Counted from the stretch's first letter, positions 16,446-25,741 are shown. The stretch is 64,000 nt of DNA from Xanthobacter tagetidis (GCF_003667445.1 NZ_RCTF01000001.1:248001-312000), one strand, 5' to 3'. Translations and numbers: made by a program. Notes: generated from the letters alone by a model not told the origin.

Positions 16446-17666
16446 ATGTCGGTGGCGCCCAAGACCCCTTCCCGCTTCGTGCCCAAGGACCCCAAGGCGC
16501 TCCACCCGGAGACGCGCTTGGTGCATGCCGGCACCACCCGCTCGCCGTTCGGCGAGACCTCCGAGGCGCTCTACCTCACGCAGGGCTTCGTCTACGACAA
16601 TGCGGAGGCCTGCGAGGCGCGCTTCAAGGGCGAGGATCCCGGCTTCGTCTATTCGCGCTATTCCAACCCCACCACCGCCATGTTCGAGGAGCGCATGGCG
16701 CTGCTCGAAGGGGCGGAAGCCGCCCGCGCCACCGCGTCCGGCATGGCTGCGGTGAACGCCGCGCTGCTGTGCCAGCTCAGCGCGGGCGACCATGTGCTCG
16801 CGGCCCGCGCGCTGTTCGGCTCGTGCCGCTGGATCCTGGAGGACTTCCTGCCGCGCTTCGGCGTCGAGACCACGCTGGTGGACGGCACCGACCTCGATGC
16901 CTGGCGTGCGGGCGTGAAGCCCAACACCAAGGTGCTGTTCCTGGAGAGCCCCACCAACCCGACGCTCGACATCATCGACATCGCCGCGGTGGCCGAGATC
17001 GCTCACAAGGCGGGCGCCCGCCTGGTGGTGGACAACGTGTTCGCCACGCCGCTGCTCCAGCACCCGCTGGAACTCGGGGCGGACATCGTCGTCTATTCCA
17101 CCACCAAGCACGTGGACGGCCAGGGCCGCTGCCTCGGGGGCGTCATCCTGTCCTCGCAGCAGTTCGCGACCGAGCACCTGCAGACCTTCCTGCGCCAGAC
17201 CGGCCCCTCCATCTCGCCCTTCAACGCCTGGGTGATGCTGAAGGGCCTGGAGACGCTGGCGCTCCGCGTCGAGCGCATGCAGGCGAGCGCCGGCAAGATC
17301 GCCGACGCGCTGGCGGGCGAGGCGAAGATCGCGAAGGTGATCTATCCCGGCCGCGACGACCATCCGCAGGCCGCGCTCGCCCGCCGGCAGATGTCCGGCG
17401 GCGGCACGCTCGTGACCTTCGTGGTGGACGGCGGCAAGGACGGCGCGTTCCGCTTCGCCAATGCGCTGCGCCTCATCCGCATCTCCAACAATCTGGGCGA
17501 TGCGAAGAGCCTCATCACCCATCCCGCCACCACCACGCACCAGCGTTTCACCCCCGAGGCGCGGGCGGAGATGGGCATATCCGACGGCCTGCTGCGGCTC
17601 TCGGTGGGGCTGGAGCACCCCGACGACCTGATCGACGACCTGAAAGCCGCCATCGCGGCGCTCTGA
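16446..17666 (+). CDS. metZ: O-succinylhomoserine sulfhydrylase
   Basis: PLP enzyme of the Cys/Met metabolism family, 406 residues, making homocysteine directly from O-succinylhomoserine (or O-acetylhomoserine) and sulfide. The PLP lysine is Lys221 in YSTTKH; also visible are ETRLVHAGTTRSPFGETSEAL, SRYSNPTTAMFEERMALLEGAE and LFLESPTNPTLDIIDI, read in pieces. ATG 16446 has GGAGG five bases upstream. It is preceded by a SAM-II riboswitch, which fits methionine synthesis. An in-frame GTG at 16359, closer to the riboswitch, would add a low-complexity extension and is disfavoured. The exact acyl specificity is inferred from the family. Confidence 0.9.
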   Translation: MSVAPKTPSRFVPKDPKALHPETRLVHAGTTRSPFGETSEALYLTQGFVYDNAEACEARFKGEDPGFVYSRYSNPTTAMFEERMALLEGAEAARATASGMAAVNAALLCQLSAGDHVLAARALFGSCRWILEDFLPRFGVETTLVDGTDLDAWRAGVKPNTKVLFLESPTNPTLDIIDIAAVAEIAHKAGARLVVDNVFATPLLQHPLELGADIVVYSTTKHVDGQGRCLGGVILSSQQFATEHLQTFLRQTGPSISPFNAWVMLKGLETLALRVERMQASAGKIADALAGEAKIAKVIYPGRDDHPQAALARRQMSGGGTLVTFVVDGGKDGAFRFANALRLIRISNNLGDAKSLITHPATTTHQRFTPEARAEMGISDGLLRLSVGLEHPDDLIDDLKAAIAAL

Positions 17667-17893
17667 GGCCGGGCAAGCGAGCCGCAGTGCGGCCCTTCCT
17701 TCGCTCCGATGGCCACGGCTGGCGCTTGACCTTTGGCGCGGCGGGGTGCTGCTAGGGGGCACCGTCCAGGCGGGAATGCGCCTGGGCGGTGAAACGGGCC
17801 CTGAACCTTGTTGGAGCATTGTCTCGGCCCGATTGTGCCGCTGGCAGGCTGGGACAGAGGTGAGGGCCGGCCAGGGGTCCGCGCGAGGGAAGA

Positions 17894-18637
17894 ATGAGCA
17901 CCGAAGAGCCGCCGCGCATCATGCTGCTCACCGGCGCGTCCCGCGGCATCGGGCACGCGACGGTGAAGCGATTCTCGGCCGCCGGCTGGCGCGTCATCTC
18001 CTGCTCGCGCCATGCCTTTCCGGAGCAATGCCCCTGGGGCGCCGGGCCGGAGGACCACATCCAGGTGGACCTTTCGAGCCCGCTGAGCACCAAGGACGCG
18101 GTGGCGGAGGTCAAGCGCCGCCTGCCCGAGGGCAAGCTGCACGCGCTGGTGAACAATGCCGCCATCTCGCCCAAGGGGCAGGGCGGCTCGCGCCTCGGCA
18201 CGCTCGACACCGATCTGGAGACCTGGGTGGACGTGTTCCAGGTCAATTTCTTCGCGCCCATCATCCTGGCGCGGGGCCTGGCGGCGGAACTGGAGAAGGC
18301 GCAGGGCTCGGTGGTGAACGTCACCTCCATCGCCGGATCGCGGGTGCACCCCTTCGCCGGGGCGGCCTATGCCACTTCGAAGGCGGCGCTGGCGGCGCTG
18401 ACGCGGGAGATGGCCTCCGACTTCGGCCGGCGCGGCATCCGCGTGAACTCCATCGCGCCGGGCGAGATCGACACCGCGATCCTCTCGCCGGGCACCGAGA
18501 AGATCGTCGCGCAGATCCCCATGCAGCGCCTGGGGACGCCGGACGAGGTGGCGAAGATCATCTACGTGCTGTGCAGCGAGACCTCGTCCTATCTCAACGG
18601 GGCGGAGATCCACATCAATGGCGGCCAGCACGTCTGA
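17894..18637 (+). CDS. Short-chain dehydrogenase/reductase (SDR)
   Basis: NAD(P)-dependent oxidoreductase of 247 residues. The Rossmann motif TGASRGIG is at about 13-20, NNAA near 90, the catalytic Ser in NVTSIAGS, and YATSK as the Tyr-Lys pair. The C-terminus NGAEIHINGGQHV is typical of classical SDRs. GAGGGAAGA precedes ATG 17894. A 227-bp gap separates it from metZ, so cotranscription is uncertain. The substrate is unknown. Confidence 0.85.
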   Translation: MSTEEPPRIMLLTGASRGIGHATVKRFSAAGWRVISCSRHAFPEQCPWGAGPEDHIQVDLSSPLSTKDAVAEVKRRLPEGKLHALVNNAAISPKGQGGSRLGTLDTDLETWVDVFQVNFFAPIILARGLAAELEKAQGSVVNVTSIAGSRVHPFAGAAYATSKAALAALTREMASDFGRRGIRVNSIAPGEIDTAILSPGTEKIVAQIPMQRLGTPDEVAKIIYVLCSETSSYLNGAEIHINGGQHV

Positions 18638-18780
18638 CCGCCCCGCGGGCGGTCTGCCGGCCGCTCTACAGAATTAATAGCTTGTTAACCAAGCCTCTTG
18701 TGGGCAGGGGATGCCGCATTTGGCCCCCACATCATCCCATCCCCGTCAAATTCACGCCCGCTTCTCCGGCCTATTTTGCC

Positions 18781-18820
18781 GCGTGCCATAGATGCACGCC
18801 CCCCGAGCGGGGTTTTGTTT
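18781..18820 (+). terminator. Tandem hairpins with T-run
   Basis: GCGTGC (18781-18786)/GCACGC (18794-18799) is followed by CCCC-GAGC-GGGG (18801-18812) and TTTTGTTT (18813-18820). This is the best intrinsic-terminator look-alike in the window. It lies 144 bp after the SDR stop and 67 bp before the next small gene, so it could end the SDR transcript, a short RNA from the AT-rich segment at 18660-18700, or attenuate the small gene. Confidence 0.5.
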
Positions 18821-18886
18821 CAGGTTTGTAAAAATCTGTAACAGGCTCTGCTTGGAATGCGCCGTGATTATTGATGGAGCGTGACT

Positions 18887-19093
18887 ATGACGATCACCAT
18901 CAACCTGCCGATCTTTCCGCTGCGCCGAGAGATCGCTGCCCTCAAGCGGCACCTTGGCCGCAAGCTGACGACCCCCGCGGCCACCCGCGCCTCGGCATCG
19001 GTGCGCGAGGACACGCGCTATTCGCTCGACGGGTTCGAATTCGACGTGGCCGCCATGGCGCATCTGCCGCAGGGACCGCGTTCCGCGCGCTGA
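18887..19093 (+). CDS. Small protein of unknown function (68 residues)
   Basis: Begins MTITINLPIFPLRREI at ATG 18887, with GGAG upstream; a GTG six bases earlier is an alternative. It has a basic central part (KRHLGRKLTT) and an acidic/aromatic end (TRYSLDGFEFDVAAMAHLP). No signal peptide, membrane span or recognisable domain. Codon-third-position GC is like its neighbours, so it is probably real. It is followed by hairpins and precedes ubiE. Confidence 0.5.
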   Translation: MTITINLPIFPLRREIAALKRHLGRKLTTPAATRASASVREDTRYSLDGFEFDVAAMAHLPQGPRSAR

Positions 19094-19099
19094 GCGCGG

Positions 19100-19149
19100 C
19101 AGGGCGCGGGGCGTTCGGCCCTGCGCGGGCGCGCCGCATGCGGCGCGCC
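19100..19149 (+). terminator. Hairpins before ubiE
   Basis: CAGGGC (19100-19105)/GCCCTG (19118-19123) is followed by a near-perfect palindrome with 10-bp arms GGCGCGCCGC (19128-19137) and complement (19140-19149). They probably terminate the small upstream gene and separate it from ubiE. No U-run. Confidence 0.4.
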
Positions 19150-19232
19150 GTCTCGTCCCGGCCCCGTTTGTGGCGCCCGCCGCCGTCATCCGATAAGGTC
19201 CGCCGCCTACACGAACGGATCGCGGCGCCAAC

Positions 19233-20036
19233 ATGATGACGGACCCCACCCCCGACACCTTCCGCGACGCGCCGCAAAGCGGCGGGGCGGCCGAGACCCA
19301 TTTCGGCTACCGCACCGTGCCGCTCGACGAGAAGCAGTCGCTGGTGGACGACGTGTTCCACAAGGTGGCGCGCCGCTACGACATCATGAACGACCTCATG
19401 TCCGGCGGCCTCCACCGGGTGTGGAAGGACGCGCTCCTCTCCAAGGTGCGCCCGCCTCAGAGCCCCCGGCCCTTCCGCCTTCTGGACCTCGCCGGCGGCA
19501 CCGGGGACGTCTCCTTCCGGGTGGTCGAGGCCGGCGGGCCGGGCACCACCGCAGTGGTCGCCGACATCAACGCCGAGATGCTGGCGGTGGGCCGCGAGCG
19601 CGCCGAGAAGCGCGGCCTCGCCGAGCGCGTGGAGTTCGCCGAGGCCAATGCCGAGGCGCTGCCCTTCCCCGACCGCAGCTTCGACGCCGTCACCATCGCC
19701 TTCGGCATCCGCAACGTGCCGCGCATCCCGGTCGCCCTCGCCGAGATGCGGCGCGTGCTGAAGCCGGGCGGGCGCGCCTTCGTGCTGGAGTTCTCCAAGG
19801 TGGACGTGCCCGGGCTGGATGCGGTCTACGACGCCTATTCCTTCCGCGTCATCCCGGCGCTCGGGCGCATGGTGGCGGGGGATGCGGAGCCCTATCAGTA
19901 TCTCGTGGAATCGATCCGCCGCTTCCCCACCGCCGAGGCGTTCGCCCAGCTAATGCGGGAAGCCGGCTTCGCCCGCGTTGATTTCATGCGCATGACCGGC
20001 GGCGTGGTCGCGCTTCATTGGGGCTTCCGCATCTGA
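19233..20036 (+). CDS. ubiE: Bifunctional demethylmenaquinone / 2-methoxy-6-polyprenyl-1,4-benzoquinol methyltransferase
   Basis: SAM-dependent C-methyltransferase of quinone synthesis, 267 residues. Family text is clear: [23 protein letters not shown], the SAM motif [27 protein letters not shown] and [12 protein letters not shown] 19233 (with a second ATG at 19236). It is followed after 34 bp by ubiB on the same strand, a pairing conserved in alphaproteobacteria. It acts in the cytoplasm or at the membrane surface in ubiquinone synthesis, which supplies quinol to the respiratory chain. Confidence 0.93.
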   Translation: MMTDPTPDTFRDAPQSGGAAETHFGYRTVPLDEKQSLVDDVFHKVARRYDIMNDLMSGGLHRVWKDALLSKVRPPQSPRPFRLLDLAGGTGDVSFRVVEAGGPGTTAVVADINAEMLAVGRERAEKRGLAERVEFAEANAEALPFPDRSFDAVTIAFGIRNVPRIPVALAEMRRVLKPGGRAFVLEFSKVDVPGLDAVYDAYSFRVIPALGRMVAGDAEPYQYLVESIRRFPTAEAFAQLMREAGFARVDFMRMTGGVVALHWGFRI

Positions 20037-20070
20037 TGGGCGACAGCTGCCTGCGCGAAGGGCGCGCGCC

Positions 20071-21675
20071 GTGATCTTCGTCATCGCCGATGCCGCCCGC
20101 CTCGCCCGTGCCGGCTATGTGCTGGCGCGCGAGGGCGTGCTCTCGCTCATGCCCATCGAGCCGGCCCCGCCGCTCGCGCGTCCGTTCCTGCGCCTCGCCC
20201 GCATCATCGCCCGGCGCGATGCCGGAACCCGCGCGGCGCGCTTCTCGGCGGCGCTGTCGCGGCTGGGGCCCTCTTACGTGAAGCTCGGCCAGTTCCTCGC
20301 CACCCGGCCCGACGTGGTGGGCGCCGCCGTGGCGCGGGATCTGGAGGTCCTGCAGGACCGCATGCCGGTGTTCGGCCAGGACGTGGCCGAGGCCACGGTG
20401 GCCGCCGCATTCGAGCGTCCGCTGAACGCCGTTTTTCCGGTGTTCGGCCCGGCGGTCGCCGCCGCCTCCATCGCCGAGGTGCACAAGGCCGAGGTGTGGG
20501 AAGACGAGCGAGACGACGAACAGGGGAATAGGCGGGACCAGGGCGGGACCAGGCGGGACGTGGCGGTGAAAATCCTGCGTCCCGGCATCGAGCGCCGGTT
20601 CGGCGCCGACATGGCGAGCTTCCGCCGCCTCGCCCATTTCGCCGAGGAGAACTTCCCCGAGGCCCGGCGCCTCAGGCTCGAAGCGGTGGTGGAGACGCTC
20701 GCCCGCTCGGTCTCCATGGAGATGGACCTGCGCCTCGAAGCCGCCGCCTATGCCGAGCTCGCGGAGAACACCCGAGAGGACGCGGAAATCCACGTGCCGC
20801 AAGTGGACTGGAACCGGTCCGGCCGCGAGGTGCTCACCACCGAGTGGATCGACGGCATCAAGCTGTCCGACAAGGCCGCGCTGGTGGCGGCCGGGCACGA
20901 TTTGAAGGCCATCGCCCGCATCGTGATGCAGACCTTCCTGCGCCAGGCCATGCGCGACGGCTTCTTCCACGCCGACATGCACCCGGGGAATCTGTTCGTT
21001 GATTCCCAGGGCCGCCTCGTGGTGGTGGATTGCGGCATCATGGGCCGGCTCGGGCTCAAGGAGCGGCGCTTCCTGGCCGAAATCCTCTACGGCTTCATCA
21101 CCCGCAACTGGCGCCGCACCGCCGAGGTGCATTTCGAGGCCGGCTACGTGCCCGCGCACCATTCGGTGGACGACTTCGCGCTCGCCATCCGCGCCATCGG
21201 CGAGCCGATCCACTCGCGCCGGGCGGACCAGATCTCCATGGCGCGCCTTCTGGCGCTGCTGCTGGAGGTGACGGCGCTGTTCGACATGCGCACCCGCCCG
21301 GAACTGATCCTGCTGCAGAAGACCATGGTGGTGGTGGAGGGCGTCGCCCGCTCGCTCGATCCCAAGCTCGACATGTGGAGCACCTCCGCCCCGGTAGTGG
21401 AGGAATGGATCGCCTCCAATCTCGGCCCCGTGGGTCGGCTCCAGCAGGCGGGCGCCGGCATCGGCGAGGTGGGGCGCTTTGCCGCCGACATCCCGGCGCT
21501 CCTCTCGCGCACCTCCCGCGTCGTGGAGCAGATGGACGTCGCCACGCGCGACGGGCTGCATCTGTCACCCGATACGCTCGACGGCATCGGCCGCGCCGAG
21601 GCGCGGCGCGCCTTCTGGGGCAACCTCGCCCTGTGGGCCATCGCCGCCGGACTGCTGCTCAACTGGCTGCGGTGA
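20071..21675 (+). CDS. ubiB: Ubiquinone biosynthesis protein UbiB (ABC1/ADCK atypical kinase-like)
   Basis: Membrane-anchored atypical kinase-like ATPase of 534 residues needed for ubiquinone synthesis. Visible are the KxGQ motif (KLGQFLATRPD, 71-81), VAVKILRPGIE with the ATP-binding lysine (about 164-174), the FFHADMHPGNLFV catalytic loop and VDCGIMG. A C-terminal hydrophobic helix (WGNLALWAIAAGLLL) anchors it. The start is GTG 20071. Between SIAEVHKA and VAVK there is an insertion of about 20 charged residues (142-163), encoded by tandem GGCGGGAC repeats, where relatives have only a short loop. Confidence 0.92.
   Translation: MIFVIADAARLARAGYVLAREGVLSLMPIEPAPPLARPFLRLARIIARRDAGTRAARFSAALSRLGPSYVKLGQFLATRPDVVGAAVARDLEVLQDRMPVFGQDVAEATVAAAFERPLNAVFPVFGPAVAAASIAEVHKAEVWEDERDDEQGNRRDQGGTRRDVAVKILRPGIERRFGADMASFRRLAHFAEENFPEARRLRLEAVVETLARSVSMEMDLRLEAAAYAELAENTREDAEIHVPQVDWNRSGREVLTTEWIDGIKLSDKAALVAAGHDLKAIARIVMQTFLRQAMRDGFFHADMHPGNLFVDSQGRLVVVDCGIMGRLGLKERRFLAEILYGFITRNWRRTAEVHFEAGYVPAHHSVDDFALAIRAIGEPIHSRRADQISMARLLALLLEVTALFDMRTRPELILLQKTMVVVEGVARSLDPKLDMWSTSAPVVEEWIASNLGPVGRLQQAGAGIGEVGRFAADIPALLSRTSRVVEQMDVATRDGLHLSPDTLDGIGRAEARRAFWGNLALWAIAAGLLLNWLR
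20531..20559 (+). repeat. Tandem GGCGGGAC repeats inside ubiB
   Basis: Three copies of GGCGGGAC at 20531-20538, 20542-20549 and 20552-20559, 10-11 bp apart. They encode part of a charged insertion in the ATP-binding lobe. The repeat pattern suggests slippage or local duplication. Confidence 0.7.
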
Positions 21676-21704
21676 GCGCTCGCCGGCAGATGGCGAATGG
21701 GATA

Positions 21705-21727
21705 GAGTGATTGCACTGCAATCACTC
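21705..21727. promoter_or_regulatory. Palindromic operator-like site upstream of vapBC
   Basis: Perfect 10-bp inverted repeats GAGTGATTGC (21705-21714) and GCAATCACTC (21718-21727), separated by 3 bp, 45 bp before vapB. FitA/VapB-type antitoxins commonly repress their own operon by binding such palindromes, so this is the likely autoregulatory operator. It also lies 30 bp after ubiB and could fold in RNA. Confidence 0.6.
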
Positions 21728-21772
21728 CCTCGATGGGCGAGGTGATCGCCAAGGAAATGCCGGGAGGCAGCG

Positions 21773-22033
21773 ATGGCCAGCATCACCATCCGCAATCTCG
21801 ATGAAGAGACCAAGCGCCGGCTGAAGCAGCAGGCGGCCCGCCACAACCGCTCCATGGAGGAGGAGGCTCGCCAGTTGCTGCGCAAGGCCGTGGTGGAAAT
21901 GCGTGAGCCGTCCATCGCTGCCGCGATTGCCGCGATCGTCGATCCCATCGGCGGTGTCGAGCTGGACCTTCCGCCAAGGGCGCGGGAGCGCGAGCCGCCG
22001 ACATTCGACGACTTTCCGGACGATGAGCCGTGA
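21773..22033 (+). CDS. vapB: FitA/VapB-type antitoxin (ribbon-helix-helix)
   Basis: Protein of 86 residues. The N-terminus MASITIRNLDEETKRRLKQQAARHNRS is a classic Arc/MetJ ribbon-helix-helix DNA-binding domain of the FitA class, followed by a helix and an acidic C-terminal tail (PPTFDDFPDDEP) that would wrap the toxin. GGGAGG lies 5 bp before ATG 21773. Its stop overlaps the toxin start (GTGA). It binds and neutralises the PIN toxin and probably the palindrome upstream. Confidence 0.85.
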   Translation: MASITIRNLDEETKRRLKQQAARHNRSMEEEARQLLRKAVVEMREPSIAAAIAAIVDPIGGVELDLPPRAREREPPTFDDFPDDEP

Positions 22034-22458
22034 TCGTCCTCGATACGAACGTCCTGTCCGAACTCATGCGGCCGCGCGCCGACAGGTCGCCGGCGGTCGT
22101 GGCCTTCATGTCGGGCTATCGCCAGTCGGACTGCTTCATTGCGGCAGTCACCCTGGCGGAGATGCTCGTGGGCGTCGCGCTCAAGCCACCCGGCCGGCGC
22201 CGCGATGCACTGGCCCGCTCGGCGGAGATGATCGCCGGCCAGTTCGCGGACCGCGTCCTTCCGTTCGATGACCGGGCCGCGCGGATCTATGCGTCGATCT
22301 GGGCAGGGCGGCGCCAGCGCGGCCTCCATTGCGCGGCGCTGGATCTCCAGATCGGCGCCATAGCGCTTGCCAGCGGCATGTCGCTTGCGACCCGCAACCT
22401 CTCCGACTTTGCCGAATGCGGCCTCACCCTCGTCGACCCCTGGCAGGATACGCCCTGA
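22030..22458 (+). CDS. vapC: VapC/FitB-type PIN-domain ribonuclease toxin
   Basis: Protein of 142 residues with the PIN-domain acidic centre: Asp5 in VLDTNVLSE, Glu44 in LAEMLVG, Asp105 in CAALDLQIGAIAL, and Asp126 in TRNLSDF. VapC toxins cut specific RNAs, often tRNA or rRNA. The start is GTG 22030, overlapping the vapB stop. Its own TGA overlaps the coaBC ATG (TGATG), which ties toxin translation to an essential gene. Catalytic residues are intact, so it looks active. Confidence 0.87.
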   Translation: MIVLDTNVLSELMRPRADRSPAVVAFMSGYRQSDCFIAAVTLAEMLVGVALKPPGRRRDALARSAEMIAGQFADRVLPFDDRAARIYASIWAGRRQRGLHCAALDLQIGAIALASGMSLATRNLSDFAECGLTLVDPWQDTP

Positions 22459-23672
22459 TGCTCGCCAAAAAACGCATCCTCCTCGTCATCGGCGGCGGCA
22501 TCGCCGCCTATAAGTGCCTGGAGTTGATCCGGCGCCTGAAGGAGCGCGGCGCCAAGGTGCGCGCCATCCTCACCACGGCGGCGCAGGAGTTCGTGACGCC
22601 GCTCTCGGTGGGCGCCATCACCGGCGAGCGGGTGTTCACGGATCTGTTCGACCTCACCGCCGAGCACGACATCGGCCATATCCGCCTGTCGCGGGAGGCG
22701 GACCTCGTGGTGGTCGCACCCGCCACCGCCGACCTCATCGCCAAGATGGCGAACGGCTTTGCCGACGATCTTGCGTCGACCGCCCTGATCGCCACCGACA
22801 AGCCGGTGCTCATCGCTCCCGCCATGAACCCGCGCATGTGGAGCCACCCGGCGACCCGGCGCAACGTGGCGCGGCTGAAGGAGGACGGCGTGCTCACCGT
22901 GGGTCCCAATTCGGGCGCCATGGCCGAGCGGGACGAGTTCGGCGCCGGCCGCATGGCCGAGCCGATGGAAATCCTCGGCGCCATCGAGGAGATGCTGAGC
23001 CCGCAGCAGCAGATCCTCAAGGGAAGGCGGGTGCTCGTCACGTCGGGGCCGACCCATGAGCCCATCGACCCGGTGCGCTTCATCGCCAACCGCTCGTCCG
23101 GCAAGCAGGGCCACGCCATCGCCGCCGCCGCCCGCGCGGCCGGGGCGGAGGTGGTGCTGGTCTCCGGCCCCGCCGAGGTGGCGGACCCGCAGGGCGTGCG
23201 CACGCTGCATGTGGAGAGCGCGCGGGACATGATGGCGGCGGTCGAGGAGAACCTGCCGGTGGACTGTGCGATCTTCGCCGCCGCCGTCGCCGACTGGCGG
23301 GTGGCGGACGCTTCCGATCAGAAGATCAAGAAGGACGCGGGCGGCGCGCCCACCCTGCACCTCGTCGAGAACCCCGACATCCTCGCCTCCATCGCCCGCC
23401 ACCACACGCTGCGCCCCCGCCTCGTGGTCGGGTTCGCCGCCGAGACCGAGCAGGTGGTGGCCCACGCCAAGGCCAAGCGGGAGAGGAAGGGCTGCGACTG
23501 GATCGTCGCCAACGACGTCTCGCCCGCGACCGGCATCATGGGCGGCGACCTCAACACCGTGCATCTGGTTTCCGCCGCGGGGGTGGAGGACTGGCCCTCC
23601 GCCTCCAAGGCCGAGGTGGCGCGCCGCCTCGTGGCGCGCATCGCCGCCGCGCTCGGGGAGGCGGGACGATGA
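22458..23672 (+). CDS. coaBC: Phosphopantothenoylcysteine decarboxylase / phosphopantothenate-cysteine ligase
   Basis: Bifunctional coenzyme A synthesis enzyme of 404 residues. The FMN-dependent CoaC half (1-190) shows GGGIAAYK, the conserved His74 in DIGHIRLS and PAMNPRMW (121-128). The CoaB half (about 190-404) shows [25 protein letters not shown] in pieces, AAVADWR and KIKKD. Where E. coli has the reactive ACG cysteine before GPGRM, this protein has [11 protein letters not shown] (156-166), with no cysteine. ATG 22458 overlaps the vapC stop, and the coaBC stop overlaps the dut start (ATGA). Confidence 0.9.
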   Translation: MLAKKRILLVIGGGIAAYKCLELIRRLKERGAKVRAILTTAAQEFVTPLSVGAITGERVFTDLFDLTAEHDIGHIRLSREADLVVVAPATADLIAKMANGFADDLASTALIATDKPVLIAPAMNPRMWSHPATRRNVARLKEDGVLTVGPNSGAMAERDEFGAGRMAEPMEILGAIEEMLSPQQQILKGRRVLVTSGPTHEPIDPVRFIANRSSGKQGHAIAAAARAAGAEVVLVSGPAEVADPQGVRTLHVESARDMMAAVEENLPVDCAIFAAAVADWRVADASDQKIKKDAGGAPTLHLVENPDILASIARHHTLRPRLVVGFAAETEQVVAHAKAKRERKGCDWIVANDVSPATGIMGGDLNTVHLVSAAGVEDWPSASKAEVARRLVARIAAALGEAGR

Positions 23673-24133
23673 GCGCGCCGGTGCTGCTTCTCCAGCGCCT
23701 GCCCCACGGAGCGGACCTGCCGCTGCCCCATTATGCGAGCGCCGACGCCGCCGGCCTCGACCTTGTCGCGGCGGTGCCTGGCGATGCGCCGCTGGTGCTG
23801 GCGCCCGGCGCCTTCGCGGCGGTGCCGACCGGGCTCGCCATGGCCCTGCCGCGCGGCTTCGAGGGTCAGGTGCGGCCGCGCTCGGGCCTGGCGCTGAAAT
23901 TCGGCGTCACCGTGCTGAACGCACCCGGCACGGTGGATGCGGACTATCGCGGCGAGGTGAAGGTGATCCTCGTCAACCACGGTCCCGCACCGTTCATCGT
24001 CGAGCGCGGCATGCGCATCGCCCAGATGGTGGTGGCGCCGGTCGCGCAAATAATGCTGGAAGAATCCGGGGATTTGGGCCAAACTGCACGCGGCGTCGGT
24101 GGTTTTGGGTCAACCGGGCTAAGCGGCGCCTGA
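23669..24133 (+). CDS. dut: dUTP diphosphatase
   Basis: Trimeric dUTPase of 154 residues hydrolysing dUTP to dUMP, keeping uracil out of DNA and feeding thymidylate synthesis. All five motifs are present: [38 protein letters not shown] and the C-terminal [13 protein letters not shown] 23669 overlaps the coaBC stop. The coaBC-dut pairing is common in bacteria. It acts downstream of the Dcd deaminase encoded at 15058-16191. Confidence 0.94.
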   Translation: MSAPVLLLQRLPHGADLPLPHYASADAAGLDLVAAVPGDAPLVLAPGAFAAVPTGLAMALPRGFEGQVRPRSGLALKFGVTVLNAPGTVDADYRGEVKVILVNHGPAPFIVERGMRIAQMVVAPVAQIMLEESGDLGQTARGVGGFGSTGLSGA

Positions 24134-24155
24134 ATTTTCAACAAGTCACAGTGCT

Positions 24156-24596
24156 ATGCCGCGTTTATCCGACAAAAGCCTTCTCGCCATTGCCGCCGTG
24201 GTGGACGTCGCCGTCCATGCGCGCGGAACGCCCGTGGCCGCCAAGGCGCTGGCCGCGCGCCACGGTCTGCCGCCGCGCCGTCTGGAGCCTGTGCTTCAGG
24301 CGCTGGTCCATGCCGGGGTCCTGAAGGGCGTGCGCGGCCCGCGCGGGGGCTATGAGCTGGCCCGCGAGCGCCGCCGTGTCTCCGTCGCCGAAATCGTGCG
24401 GGTCGCGGAAGGCGCCGAGGAGGAGCGGGAGATCGTCCTGCCGCCCCTCGTGACCGAGGTGGTGCAGCCCGCGGTGGCTGCCGCCGAGGAGACCTTCGAC
24501 GCCGCGCTCGACGGCGTGACGCTGGAAGACCTCTGCCGCGCCGCCGACCGCAACGGACACGGCTCCGAGAACGATCGCATCGACTTCGCCATCTGA
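24156..24596 (+). CDS. Rrf2-family transcriptional regulator
   Basis: Protein of 146 residues with an N-terminal winged helix: [18 protein letters not shown], then a helix-turn-helix, then [17 protein letters not shown], the Rrf2 wing signature. The three closely spaced cysteines that bind an Fe-S cluster in IscR/NsrR/RirA are absent; only one cysteine (LEDLCRAAD) is seen. It lies 56 bp upstream of cysK on the same strand, so like the CymR type it may control cysteine synthesis without a cluster. That role is inference from position. Confidence 0.8.
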   Translation: MPRLSDKSLLAIAAVVDVAVHARGTPVAAKALAARHGLPPRRLEPVLQALVHAGVLKGVRGPRGGYELARERRRVSVAEIVRVAEGAEEEREIVLPPLVTEVVQPAVAAAEETFDAALDGVTLEDLCRAADRNGHGSENDRIDFAI

Positions 24597-24652
24597 AGGA
24601 CGGACGCCGCGTCACGCTGCACCGAACCACAAGAACACACAGGAGAAACCCC

Positions 24653-25639
<987 letters not shown>

Positions 25640-25647
25640 GGCTCCGG

Positions 25648-25683
25648 CCCCGCGCGCACACCAAAGCGTGAAGGCGCGGGGCT
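25648..25683 (+). terminator. Terminator-like hairpin after cysK
   Basis: Nine-bp arms GCCCCGCGC (25648-25656) and complement (25675-25683) with an 18-nt loop, 9 bp after the stop. No U-run. Confidence 0.45.
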
Positions 25684-25708
25684 GACCTTCCGGCAGCGGG
25701 GGCGGTTA

Positions 25709-25726
25709 CTTTCGCATGCGCGAAAG
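25709..25726 (+). promoter_or_regulatory. Palindrome just upstream of the aldo/keto reductase gene
   Basis: CTTTCGC (25709-25715)/GCGAAAG (25720-25726) around ATGC, 15 bp before ATG 25742. The 3' arm contains the GAAAGG that could act as ribosome-binding site, so folding may limit translation. Alternatively it is an operator. Confidence 0.35.
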
Positions 25727-25741
25727 GACACCGCCGCCGCC

